A stretch of DNA of 64,000 bases from Acanthosepion esculentum (lineage: Eukaryota > Mollusca > Cephalopoda > Sepiida > Sepiidae): contig OZ038487.1 in assembly GCA_964036315.1 (NCBI GenBank), positions 54,953,909-55,017,908 on the forward strand. Direction: 5' to 3'. The notes below the pieces were generated by a model. That model was not told where the DNA came from, did no database searches, and saw nothing but the letters and a program-made list of their open reading frames with translations. This document shows, piece after piece, positions 31,948-44,200 of the stretch. Every line of letters begins with the position of its first letter. The stretch's first letter is position 1. The position numbers and the translations under genes were made by a program.

Positions 31948-32290
31948 TCTTGCACCAATTCTCATACAGTAACTGAAGTTAAGCAACATCAAGCCTTGTC
32001 AGTACTGAGATTGCTATAAGCTTGGATAAGTGGGTGGTGTAATGGGTAATGGCTTGGAATTGTTAATCGGAGAGCTCCAATTCCAGTTGAGTTTGTTATA
32101 TTCAGTTACGTGCAAATACCCTTGCGAAAGGTATGAATCCACTTCTCCCCTAGCTATGGGTTAATTAGTAAGCCTTCTATCACTAAACTGTTATTACCTC
32201 CCCCAAAGTATTCTTATGATCTAAAAATATTTTCTGGTTTTAAATAACCTGCAAAGTGTTGGTAAGCTGTAGAAAACAAATCAATGAATC
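31948..32290 (+). mobile_element. 5S/tRNA composite SINE, copy 4, nested in a family C SINE
   Basis: 5S-like 'gcaccaattctcatacagta', box A 'gaagttaagcaacatcaagc', a shortened box C part, then 'ggtggtgtaatgggtaatgg' (A box), 'ctccaattccagttgag' (B box), body 'tgaatccacttctcccctag' and tail 'ggtaagctgtagaaaacaaa'. The 5S head is partly deleted. Confidence 0.8.
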
Positions 32291-32382
32291 AGGCTCATGT
32301 TAACTTATTGATAAACTGACCATGGTGAGACTTGAACCTGGGTGTCATGGTTTAAATGCTAATATTCTGATCACTGCTTATA
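32291..32382 (-). mobile_element. tRNA-derived long SINE (family C), copy 4, head side
   Basis: 'gataaactgaccatggtgag' and 'cttgaacctgggtgtcatgg' are the tRNA-like head (B box reversed) of family C, colinear with 31672-31947 once the composite SINE is removed. The A box at the far end is weak. Confidence 0.7.
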
Positions 32383-32389
32383 TAATATA

Positions 32390-33149
32390 TTTGGAAACAT
32401 CCTTCTTCTTCATTTTTTGAACAAGAATTTGAGATTAATTTTCTTCTTCATCAGTAAAGATATGTTGACTGATAATGTCTGTTTCTCATCAGTTCCAGAT
32501 AAAAGCAATATTTTTGAATGCTGATATTCAAGGTAAGATTGCCGTCTCCATTCAGAGGATTTAACACAATATTCCTACAACCAATTATCTCTATCTAACC
32601 TGGCAGTAGACGAAGCTAAATAAATATCCATAAAGTTTGCTATGCAATAGATTATAGTAAAACTTACAGATGTGCCACAAACAGTGAAAACTAAAAGCCA
32701 ATAAAGTATCAATAAAATTGAAATTGTCACATTTGGTAAAGTTCTAACTTTAAAGCTTCTTTCTGGTTTTAATTCCTGAAAAGCTTCTGATAGTATTAGC
32801 TTTCATTCTATCAAATGAGAAAAGCCCTGAAATATCTTTCATGGTCTTTTAAAGAGATTTAAGCTCTCTGGGGAAAGAGATTTTTTTTTGTAAGGAAATG
32901 CAACCAAATGTTTAATTCCTCCATGCCAATGAAATGATTGAACTTGTCAAATATCACAGCTTGATCGCAGCTCTTCATAAAGGATCAACTAAATGGAATT
33001 GGGATTATATATTTCTTTGCCACTTTTTGAAATATCTCCATCTTTGAGAAAGATCAAACTGCAGTTAGAGTATTAAGAGAAAGATTTAAGATAGTCAAAA
33101 TTCCTTCCTTTTCTTCCCCTCTTGCAACTTCTCCTTCATCCATGCCACC

Positions 33150-33191
<42 letters not shown>

Positions 33192-33660
33192 CTTATATAT
33201 AAAGTTCATATATATCCTTTTAAAATCTGACTAAATTCTATCATTTCTGGCTTTCCCCTTCCCCTATTTTTCTTTGTTCCTTCAATTGGGGATTACCGAT
33301 ATCAGATCAGCTTTCTGAATACAACGATATTTCTCCCAGTGTCACAGACATTGAATCTACTCTTATTCAATACGGCTGTTGTTGTTGTTGTTATCACCGT
33401 TATCATCTTTTTGCTTACTTAAAAGAAACAGCTCAATGGTTGAAGAATTGGATTAAAGATCATAACATTAATATTTCAGTTTACTTGTGTGAACAAGATG
33501 CTAAATAAACCATAAATCTCACCAATAAGATTATCAAAATCATTTTGAATTTCTTTCTAAATGTACATCGAGATGTAAGTATATAAGTTATATAATTTAG
33601 TAAAATATAATTGTACTTAAATTACAAAGTTGTATTTTAATGACTGTCATTCCTTAAATA
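32390..33660. other. No recognisable gene
   Basis: AT-rich; (TA)n at 33153-33188 flanked by inverted 'aacttatatataaagttcat'; a (GTT)n run at 33376-33395. No protein or RNA signature. Confidence 0.55.
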
Positions 33661-33663
33661 GCA

Positions 33664-34046
33664 GTCTTTCAGCCATGACATACAGAAACACTCATTCTGC
33701 TCACTGAAGTTAATCAATGTGAAAGCTGGTCACTACTTTGATGGGTGACTCTTTGGGAATACCAGATACCGTAAGCTTTGATGGGTGAGTGGTGTAATGA
33801 ATAATGGCTTGGAATGTGAAATTACAAAGCCAAGTTTCAATTCCAGTTGGATTTGTGATATTTATTTATGTGTAAATATCCTTGGGAAAAATATGAATTC
33901 ATGTTTCCTCCCCCTCTCTTCTAGATCTGAGTAAATTGTAGAACTTGTGTCAGAAAATTTCAAAAAAATCTTACAATCCAAAAATATTTGGTGGATTTAA
34001 ATAACCTGTCAAGGGTTGAAAAGATGTAGATAATGAATAAATCAAT
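33664..34046 (+). mobile_element. 5S/tRNA composite SINE, copy 5
   Basis: 5S head 'cagccatgacatacagaaac', box A 'tgaagttaatcaatgtgaaa', box C 'tgatgggtgactctttggga' and 5S end 'ccagataccgtaagctt'; then 'gagtggtgtaatgaataatg', B-box-like 'caagtttcaattccag', body, and tail 'aacctgtcaagggttgaaaa'. Near full length, moderately diverged. Confidence 0.8.
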
Positions 34047-34076
34047 TGGGAATTATGCATTTGTAAATGGTAAGAG

Positions 34077-34255
34077 ATTGATTTGTTTTCTCCAGCTCAT
34101 GAACCCTTTACAGGTTATTTAAAGCCAGAAAATACCTTCTTAACAAACTGTCCATAGTAAGACTTGAACCTGAGTGTCATGGTTTAAACACTCATATTCT
34201 GATCACTCTGCAAAGGGTTGAGAAGCCATAAAAAACAAATCAATCGATCCTTAAA
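34077..34255. mobile_element. SINE mosaic: inverted tail, family C head, forward tail
   Basis: 34077-34137 is the composite-SINE tail in reverse orientation ('ccctttacaggttatttaaa', 'gccagaaaatacc'). 34138-34195 is the tRNA-like head of family C ('gacttgaacctgagtgtcat'). 34196-34255 is a forward tail again ('ctgcaaagggttgagaagcc'). The three pieces are joined without spacers. Confidence 0.65.
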
Positions 34256-34588
34256 TGGCAGCAAAAGATTCTATATGAACATGTACACCAAACAGGTAAA
34301 AAATGAGAAAAAAGAAATTATTTTATAATGGTAGTTTTTATACTTCCATTTTACTTTTAATTATATACAAAAACTATAAAAATGCCATTTTAACTCTTTT
34401 AGAATAAAGAAAAAAATGGAATTAAAACAAATGTTAGGTTCCAAAATTTAACATTTTTAAGAATATGATATTCCGTGCACAATGAATTTGTGCTTTCTTT
34501 GCCACTATTTTTCACTTCTTTTCAAGAATTATGCATAGCACTGTCTTTGGATTGTTCTTCCTGGTTTATTTTTGAGTAAATATTTCAA
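34256..34588. other. No recognisable gene
   Basis: AT-rich, nothing recognised. Confidence 0.5.
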
Positions 34589-34589
34589 A

Positions 34590-34725
34590 TAATTATGTAA
34601 CCTTATGAATCCTTGTTTCCTGTTTAGTTATTTGGTTTCTGGTTCCTTCTAAATTTTTTGTTTCTCGTTCACTTCCCTTGCATCTTAGTGGCATTATCGC
34701 CTTGCTTGAGATGAATTGAAAAAAA
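34590..34725 (+). mobile_element. LINE-A 3' end, copy 5 (very short)
   Basis: C/T-rich stretch with 'cccttgcatcttagtggcat' and 'gccttgcttgagatgaattg', the terminal signature of LINE-A 3' regions. Confidence 0.6.
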
Positions 34726-34769
34726 GATCCTAAAGTTGCCAGTTGGTCATTTAGACTTACATGCTTAAA

Positions 34770-34948
34770 AATATTATCATCCATTTCTTCCACGTTGTCC
34801 CCACTCTTGGATTTTGTGCCTAAAACCTGAGCTTAATAAATGTGAAGAACAATGACACTTTTTTCAGTGTGGATTTTTTAGGCAGGCAGACCCTCATGAC
34901 TACGGAGATTTGCTTGTCTGCTTTGTGATAGCTTTTTGATTATATTCT
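34770..34948 (-). repeat. Repeat whose inverted partner lies beyond the satellite
   Basis: The reverse complement carries 'aatataatcaaaaagctatc', 'acaaagcagacaagcaaatc', 'attaagctcaggttttaggc' and 'gtggaagaaatggatgat'. All four blocks occur in the same order on the plus strand at about 50895-51020, to the right of the satellite array. A further piece is at 51296-51330. Family unknown. Confidence 0.65.
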
Positions 34949-34949
34949 G

Positions 34950-35380
34950 TTACAATGACCATTCCTATGATGCCTGTATGATTAGAAATGGTTTAAATCA
35001 ATTGATTATATCAAATGATCTCTAATGAGACACCAGCTGATGATGTCCACTGTTTTAGAGTTAAAGAATATTTCTTTCAATTTCAGAACTCACTCTTTGC
35101 ACAAAAAACAGCCATATGAACTCATATCTCATATTTAACACCTCCCAACTCAAAAACAAAACCAAATTGCCTCCTTAAGATCTTAATTATAGTCACCTAT
35201 TTTCCAGAACTAAATGGCCATATTTTGCGTAATACAGATATCATTTATAGTAAAATTGACCATTTAAAGAAAAATCTGTCTGACTTGGTTTGAAATCTTT
35301 GTCTTTTAATATATAAGACAGATCTGGAATTGGATATCACTGATTCATTTTTGTGAGCCAAAGCCTGGCATCTCTTAGCT
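34950..35380. other. No recognisable gene
   Basis: AT-rich; no motif. Confidence 0.5.
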
Positions 35381-35385
35381 TTTAG

Positions 35386-35770
35386 GCTTATGGCCACATC
35401 ATGTTGAAACACCAGTTCCCATATGATCACCAAAATTCAGCAATGTCAATCCTGGTCAGTACCTATATGAATGACCATTTGAAAATTCTGAGTTGCTGTA
35501 AGTCTGGATGTGTGGGTGGTGTAATAGATAATGGTTCGGAATTGTTAATTGGAAAATCAAGTTCCAATTGCTGAGTTCGTTATAATCACTTATGTGCAAA
35601 TAGCCTTATGAAGGCAACTCTTCTTCCATCAGCTATGGGTTAATTAGTAAGTCATTTATTACTAAATCATTATTATCAACAAAAAAAGGAAAATTCTTAC
35701 AATCTAAAAGTATTTTCTGGCTTTAAATAGCCTGCAAAGGGTTGATAAACTGGAGAGAAAAAATCAATCT
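35386..35770 (+). mobile_element. 5S/tRNA composite SINE, copy 6 (full length)
   Basis: Complete layout, about 385 bp: 5S head from 'gcttatggccacatcatgtt', through 'caccagttcccatatgatca', a decayed box A ('aattcagcaatgtcaatcct') and box C ('atatgaatgaccatttgaaa'); tRNA-like A box 'gtgggtggtgtaatagat' and B box 'aagttccaattgctgag'; shared body; tail 'tttctggctttaaatagcct', then 'gttgataaactg'. The 5S part is more decayed than in copies 2 and 3. Confidence 0.85.
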
Positions 35771-36511
35771 CTTAGCATTTAGAAACACATAATTCCCACT
35801 TTTATAGAATGTCCACCAAAACTGAAAGATTGAAATCATTTCACTATCTTTTTCAGGAATACATCAGAAAATTTTACTAACAAGAGTTTCAAACAAAAAT
35901 CATGTTACAGTCAATGGGTTTACACCTAGGCATATATTTAGTTCCAAATATTAAACAGGATTTGTGGTTACAACATTTGGAATTTTCAAATAGTCATCAA
36001 CAGAAAATTTCAGCTTGATTGTTACTGGAAATGTTGCCAGAACAAGGACTTTCACCTTTTAATGCCATAGCGTATTTGTTATTTTAAAATCAGAGAAGAT
36101 AACTCTGGTAGGTACAGATTATAATAAATGGTTAACTTAAAGAAAAGCAGATTTTAGAAAATAGTTTTGTGTGAGGTTCATTTTCAGAAAGGAAATTACA
36201 GGGTGGGATTTAAAGAAGCATTTTTGTTTTTATTTTGTACAGAAAGAAGCAGCAAACTACTGTTGAAAAATCTTCTGCCGAGTCAGTAATGAGTCAAAAG
36301 TGACATGATCAGCCAGGCGTGTACAACATATAGGAATTAACTGTCACAAGGAACATATTTTTTTGTCATGTCTCATCAGGGCACAGACAATCATGTCTCA
36401 CCATGGATTCTTTTTCTTTATTATCTGTGAATTACAAGACATTCATGGGTAACATATTGGAGTAGTTTCCTGAAGCATTCTTGTTATAAAGTTTGCAAAA
36501 TGCTCATATTG
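35771..36511. other. Left flank of the satellite; no gene
   Basis: Unremarkable AT-rich sequence. The last 25 bases before the array show no similarity to the monomer. Confidence 0.5.
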
Positions 36512-37490
36512 CTGGCTAATAATATTAAAAAGAAACACTGGAGAAAAGATTGAGTGAAGAACAGGTTTAATCACATGAGAGACATGGATTAATAATACAG
36601 TAATAAAGACCATAGTTCTGGTTAATAATACTGTAAAGAAACACTGGAAGAAAAGGTTGAGTGAAGAACAGGTTTAATCACATGAGAGACATGGATTAAT
36701 AATACAGTTATAGAGAAGACCATAATTCTGGTTAATAATACTGTAAGGAAACATTGGATGAAAAGGTTGAGTTAAGAACAGGTTTAATCACATGAGAGAC
36801 ATGGATTAATAATACAGTTATAGAGAAGACCATAGTTCTGGTTAATAATACTGTAAGGAAACACTGGAAGAAAAGGTTGAGTGAAGAACAGGTTTAATCA
36901 CATGAGAGACATGGATTAATAATACAGTTATAGAGAAGACCATAATTCTGGTTAATAATACTGTAAGGAAACATTGGATGAAAAGGTTGAGTTAAGAACA
37001 GGTTTAATCACATGAGAGACATGGATTAATAATACAGTTATAGAGAAGACCATAGTTCTGGTTAATAATACTGTAAGGAAACACTGGAAGAAAAGGTTGA
37101 GTGAAGAACAGGTTTAATCACATGAGAGACATGGATTAATAATACAGTTATAGAGAAGACCATAATTCTGGTTAATAATACTGTAAGGAAACATTGGATG
37201 AAAAGGTTGAGTTAAGAACAGGTTTAATCACATGAGAGACATGGATTAATAATACAGTTATAGAGAAGACCATAGTTCTGGTTAATAATACTGTAAGGAA
37301 ACATTGGATGAAAAGGTTGAGTTAAGAACAGGTTTAATCACATGAGAGACATGGATTAATAATACAGTTATAGAGAAGACCATAATTCTGGTTAATAATA
37401 CTGTAAGGAAACATTGGATGAAAAGGTTGAGTTAAGAACAGGTTTAATCACATGAGAGACATGGATTAATAATACAGTTATAGAGAAGAC

Positions 37491-39244
37491 CATAGTTCTG
37501 GTTAATAATACTGTAAGGAAACATTGGAAGAAAAGGTTGAGTGAAGAACAGGTTTAATCACATGAGAGACATGGATTAATAATACAGTTATAGAGAAGAC
37601 CATAATTCTGGTTAATAATACTGTAAGGAAACACTGGAAGAAAAGGTTGAGTGAAGAACAGGTTTAATCACATGAGAGACATGGATTAATAATACAGTAA
37701 TAGAGAAGACCATAGTTCTGGTTAATAATACTGTAAGGAAACACTGGAAGAAAAGGTTGAGTGAAGAACAGGTTTAATCACATGAGAGACATGGATTAAT
37801 AATACAGTTATAGAGAAGACCATAATTCTGGTTAATAATACTGTAAGGAAACATTGGATGAAAAGGTTGAGTTAAGAACAGGTTTAATCACATGAGAGAC
37901 ATGGATTAATAATACAGTTATAGAGAAGACCATAGTTCTGGTTAATAATACTGTAAGGAAACATTGGATGAAAAGGTTGAGTTAAGAACAGGTTTAATCA
38001 CATGAGAGACATGGATTAATAATACAGTTATAGAGAAGACCATAATTCTGGTTAATAATACTGTAAGGAAACATTGGATGAAAAGGTTGAGTTAAGAACA
38101 GGTTTAATCACATGAGAGACATGGATTAATAATACAGTTATAGAGAAGACCATAGTTCTGGTTAATAATACTGTAAGGAAACATTGGAAGAAAAGGTTGA
38201 GTGAAGAACAGGTTTAATCACATGAGAGACATGGATTAATAATACAGTTATAGAGAAGACCATAATTCTGGTTAATAATACTGTAAGGAAACATTGGAAG
38301 AAAAGGTTGAGTGAAGAACAGGTTTAATCACATGAGAGACATGGATTAATAATACAGTTATAGAGAAGACCATAATTCTGGTTAATAATACTGTAAGGAA
38401 ACATTGGAAGAAAAGGTTGAGTGAAGAACAGGTTTAATCACATGAGAGACATGTATTAATAATACAGTTATAGAGAAGACCATAATTCTGGTTAATAATA
38501 CTGTAAGGAAACATTGGATGAAAAGGTTGAGTTAAGAACAGGTTTAATCACATGAGAGACATGGATTAATAATACAGTTATAGAGAAGACCATAATTCTG
38601 GTTAATAATACTGTAAGGAAACATTGGAAGAAAAGGTTGAGTGAAGAACAGGTTTAATCACATGAGAGACATGGATTAATAATACAGTAATAAAGACCAT
38701 AGTTCTGGTTAATAATACTGTAAGGAAACACTGGAAGAAAAGGTTGAGTGAAGAACAGGTTTAATCACATGAGAGACATGGATTAATAATACAGTTATAG
38801 AGAAGACCATAATTCTGGTTAATAATACTGTAAGGAAACATTGGATGAAAAGGTTGAGTGAAGAACAGGTTTAATCACATGAGAGACATGGATTAATAAT
38901 ACAGTAATAAAGACCATAATTCTGGTTAATAATACTGTAAGGAAACATTGGAAGAAAAGGTTGAGTGAAGAACAGGTTTAATCACATGAGAGACATGGAT
39001 TAATAATACAGTTATAGAGAAGACCATAATTCTGGTTAATAATACTGTAAGGAAACATTGGAAGAAAAGGTTGAGTGAAGAACAGGTTTAATCACATGAG
39101 AGACATGGATTAATAATACAGTTATAGAGAAGACCATAATTCTGGTTAATAATACTGTAAGGAAACATTGGATGAAAAGGTTGAGTTAAGAACAGGTTTA
39201 ATCACATGAGAGACATGGATTAATAATACAGTTATAGAGAAGAC
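37491..39244 (+). repeat. Higher-order repeat unit, copy 1 (16 monomers, 1,754 bp)
   Basis: Sixteen consecutive monomers, two of them 107 bp. The order of variant monomers is the same as in 39245-40998. Diagnostic variants: the gtaatag monomer boundary near 37697, the 'gacatgtatt' variant at 38447-38456 and the two 3-bp-deleted links near 38688 and 38903. Confidence 0.9.
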
Positions 39245-40998
39245 CATAGTTCTGGTTAATAATACTGTAAGGAAACATTGGAAGAAAAGGTTGAGTGAAG
39301 AACAGGTTTAATCACATGAGAGACATGGATTAATAATACAGTTATAGAGAAGACCATAATTCTGGTTAATAATACTGTAAGGAAACACTGGAAGAAAAGG
39401 TTGAGTGAAGAACAGGTTTAATCACATGAGAGACATGGATTAATAATACAGTAATAGAGAAGACCATAGTTCTGGTTAATAATACTGTAAGGAAACACTG
39501 GAAGAAAAGGTTGAGTGAAGAACAGGTTTAATCACATGAGAGACATGGATTAATAATACAGTTATAGAGAAGACCATAATTCTGGTTAATAATACTGTAA
39601 GGAAACATTGGATGAAAAGGTTGAGTTAAGAACAGGTTTAATCACATGAGAGACATGGATTAATAATACAGTTATAGAGAAGACCATAGTTCTGGTTAAT
39701 AATACTGTAAGGAAACATTGGATGAAAAGGTTGAGTTAAGAACAGGTTTAATCACATGAGAGACATGGATTAATAATACAGTTATAGAGAAGACCATAAT
39801 TCTGGTTAATAATACTGTAAGGAAACATTGGATGAAAAGGTTGAGTTAAGAACAGGTTTAATCACATGAGAGACATGGATTAATAATACAGTTATAGAGA
39901 AGACCATAGTTCTGGTTAATAATACTGTAAGGAAACATTGGAAGAAAAGGTTGAGTGAAGAACAGGTTTAATCACATGAGAGACATGGATTAATAATACA
40001 GTTATAGAGAAGACCATAATTCTGGTTAATAATACTGTAAGGAAACATTGGAAGAAAAGGTTGAGTGAAGAACAGGTTTAATCACATGAGAGACATGGAT
40101 TAATAATACAGTTATAGAGAAGACCATAATTCTGGTTAATAATACTGTAAGGAAACATTGGAAGAAAAGGTTGAGTGAAGAACAGGTTTAATCACATGAG
40201 AGACATGTATTAATAATACAGTTATAGAGAAGACCATAATTCTGGTTAATAATACTGTAAGGAAACATTGGATGAAAAGGTTGAGTTAAGAACAGGTTTA
40301 ATCACATGAGAGACATGGATTAATAATACAGTTATAGAGAAGACCATAATTCTGGTTAATAATACTGTAAGGAAACATTGGAAGAAAAGGTTGAGTGAAG
40401 AACAGGTTTAATCACATGAGAGACATGGATTAATAATACAGTAATAAAGACCATAGTTCTGGTTAATAATACTGTAAGGAAACACTGGAAGAAAAGGTTG
40501 AGTGAAGAACAGGTTTAATCACATGAGAGACATGGATTAATAATACAGTTATAGAGAAGACCATAATTCTGGTTAATAATACTGTAAGGAAACATTGGAT
40601 GAAAAGGTTGAGTGAAGAACAGGTTTAATCACATGAGAGACATGGATTAATAATACAGTAATAAAGACCATAATTCTGGTTAATAATACTGTAAGGAAAC
40701 ATTGGAAGAAAAGGTTGAGTGAAGAACAGGTTTAATCACATGAGAGACATGGATTAATAATACAGTTATAGAGAAGACCATAATTCTGGTTAATAATACT
40801 GTAAGGAAACATTGGAAGAAAAGGTTGAGTGAAGAACAGGTTTAATCACATGAGAGACATGGATTAATAATACAGTTATAGAGAAGACCATAATTCTGGT
40901 TAATAATACTGTAAGGAAACATTGGATGAAAAGGTTGAGTTAAGAACAGGTTTAATCACATGAGAGACATGGATTAATAATACAGTTATAGAGAAGAC
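39245..40998 (+). repeat. Higher-order repeat unit, copy 2 (16 monomers, 1,754 bp)
   Basis: Every diagnostic variant of copy 1 recurs exactly 1,754 bp later: gtaatag near 39451, 'gacatgtatt' near 40201, and the deleted links near 40442 and 40657. No mismatch between the copies was noticed in the stretches compared, so the duplication is recent. Confidence 0.9.
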
Positions 40999-41279
40999 CA
41001 TAATTCTGGTTAATAATACTGTAAGGAAACATTGGATGAAAAGGTTGAGTTAAGAACAGGTTTAATCACATGAGAGACATGGATTAATAATACAGTTATA
41101 GAGAAGACCATAATTCTGGTTAATAATACTGTAAGGAAACATTGGATGAAAAGGTTGAGTGAAGAACAGGTTTAATCACATGAGAGACATGGATTAATAA
41201 TACAGTTATAGAGAAGACCATAATTCTGGTTAATAATACTGTAAGGAAACATTGGATGAAAAGGTTGAGTGAAGAACAG

Positions 41280-44200
41280 GTTTAATCACATGAGAGAATG
41301 GATTAATAATACAGTTATAGAGAAGACCATAATTCTGGTTAATAATACTGTAAGGAAACACTGGAAGAAAAGGTTGAGTTAAGTACAGGTTTAATCACAT
41401 GAGAGACATGGATTAATAATACAGTTATAGAGAAGACCATAATTCTGTTTAATAATACTGTAAGGAAACACTGGAAGAAAAGGTTGAGTTAAGTACAGGT
41501 TTAATCACATGAGAGACATGGATTAATAATACAGTTATAGAGAAGACCATAATTCTGGTTAATAATACTGTAAGGAAACATTGGAAGAAAAGGTTGAGTG
41601 AAGAACAGGTTTAATCACATGAGAGACATGGATTAATAATACAGTGACAGAGAAGACCATAATTCTGGTTAATAATACTGTAAGGAAACACTGGAAGAAA
41701 AGGTTGAGTGAAGAACAGGTTTAATCACATGAGAGACATGGATTAATAATACAGTGATAGAGAAGACCAGAGTTCTGGTTAATAATACTGTAAGGAAACA
41801 TTGGAGAAAAAGGTTGAGTGAAGAACAGGTTTAATCACATGAGAGACATGGATTAATAATACAGTAATAGAGAAGACCATAGTTCTGGTTAATAATACTG
41901 TAAGGAAACATTGGAAGAAAAGGTTGAGTGAAGAACAGGTTTAATCAGATGAGAGACATGGATTAATAATACAGTTATAGAGAAGACCATAATTCTGGTT
42001 AATAATACTGTAAGGAAACACTGGAAGAAAAGGTTGAGTTAAGTACAGGTTTAATCACATGAGAGACATGGATTAATAATACAGTTATAGAGAAGACCAT
42101 AATTCTGTTTAATAATACTGTAAGGAAACACTGGAAGAAAAGGTTGAGTGAAGAACAGGTTTAATCACATGAGAGACATGGATTAATAATACAGTGACAG
42201 AGAAGACCATAATTCTGGTTAATAATACTGTAAGGAAACACTGGAAGAAAAGGTTGAGTGAAGAACAGGTTTAATCACATGAGAGACATGGATTAATAAT
42301 ACAGTGATAGAGAAGACCAGAGTTCTGGTTAATAATACTGTAAGGAAACATTGGAGAAAAAGGTTGAGTGAAGAACAGGTTTAACCACATGAGAGACATG
42401 GATTAATAATACAGTAATAGAGAAGACCATAGTTCTGGTTAATGATACTGTAAGGAAACTTTGGAAGAAAAGGTTGAGTGAAGAACAGGTTTAATCACAT
42501 GAGAGACATGGATTAATAATACAGTAATAGAGAAGACCATAGTTCTGGTTAATAATACTGTAAGGAAACATTGGAGAAAAAGGTTGAGTGAAGAACAGGT
42601 TTAATCACATGAGAGACATGGATTAATAATACAGTAATAGAGAAGACCAGAGTTCTGGTTAATAATACTGTAAGGAAACATTGGAGAAAAAGGTTGAGTG
42701 AAGAAAAGGTTTAATCACATGAGAGACATGGATTAATAATACAGTAATAGAGAAGACCATAGTTCTGGTTAATAATACTGTAAGGAAACATTGGAGAAAA
42801 AGGTTGAGTGAAGAACAGGTTTAATCACATGAGAGACATGGATTAATAATACAGTAATAGAAAAACCATAGTTCTGGTTAATAATACTGTAAGGAAACAT
42901 TGGAAGAAAAGGTTGAGTGAAGAACAGGTTTAATCACATGAGAGACATGGATTAATAATACAGTAATAAAGACAATAATTCTGGTTAATAATACTGTAAG
43001 GAAAAATTGGAGAAAAAGGTTGAGTGAAGAACAGGTTTAATCACATGAGAGACATGGATTAATAATACAGTAATAGAGAAGACCATAGTTCTGGTTAATA
43101 ATACTGTAAGGAAACATTGGAAGAAAAGGTTGAGTGAAGAACAGGTTTAATCACATGAGAGACATGGATTAATAATACAGTAATAGAGAAGACAATAGTT
43201 CTGGTTAATAATACTGTAAGGAAACAACGGAGAAAAAGGTTGAGTGAAGAACAGGTTTAATCACATGAGAGACATGGATTAATAATACTGTAATAGAGAA
43301 GACCATAGTTCTGGTTAATAATACTGTAAGGAAACATTTTTGAAACAGGTTGAGTGAAGAACAGGTTTAATCACATGAGAGACATGGATTAATAATACAG
43401 TAATGGAGAAGACCATAGTTCTGGTTAATAATACTGTAAGGAAACATTGGAGAAAAAGGTTGAGTGAAGAACAGGTTTAATCACATGAGAGACATGGATT
43501 AATAATACAGTAATAGAGAAGACCATAGTTCTGGTTAATGATACTGTAAGGAAACTTTGGAAGAAAAGGTTGAGTGAAGAACAGGTTTAATCACATGAGA
43601 GACATGGATTAATAATACAGTGACAGAGAAGACCATAATTCTGGTTAATAATACTGTAAGGAAACACTGGAAGAAAAGGTTGAGTGAAGAACAGGTTTAA
43701 TCACATGAGAGACATGGATTAATAATACAGTGATAGAGAAGACCAGAGTTCTGGTTAATAATACTGTAAGGAAACATTGGAGAAAAAGGTTGAGTGAAGA
43801 ACAGGTTTAATCACATGCGAGACATGGATTAATAATACAGTAATAGAGAAGACCATAGTTCTGGTTAATAATACTGTAAGGAAACATTGGAGAAAAAGGT
43901 TGAGTGAAGAACAGGTTTAATCACATGAGAGACATGGATTAATAATACAGTAATAGAGAAGACCAGAGTTCTGGTTAATAATACTGTAAGGAAACATTGG
44001 AGAAAAAGGTTGAGTGAAGAAAAGGTTTAATCACATGAGAGACATGGATTAATAATACAGTAATAGAGAAGACCATAGTTCTGGTTAATAATACTGTAAG
44101 GAAACATTGGAGAAAAAGGTTGAGTGAAGAACAGGTTTAATCACATGAGAGACATGGATTAATAATACAGTAATAGAGAAGACCATAGTTCTGGTTAATA

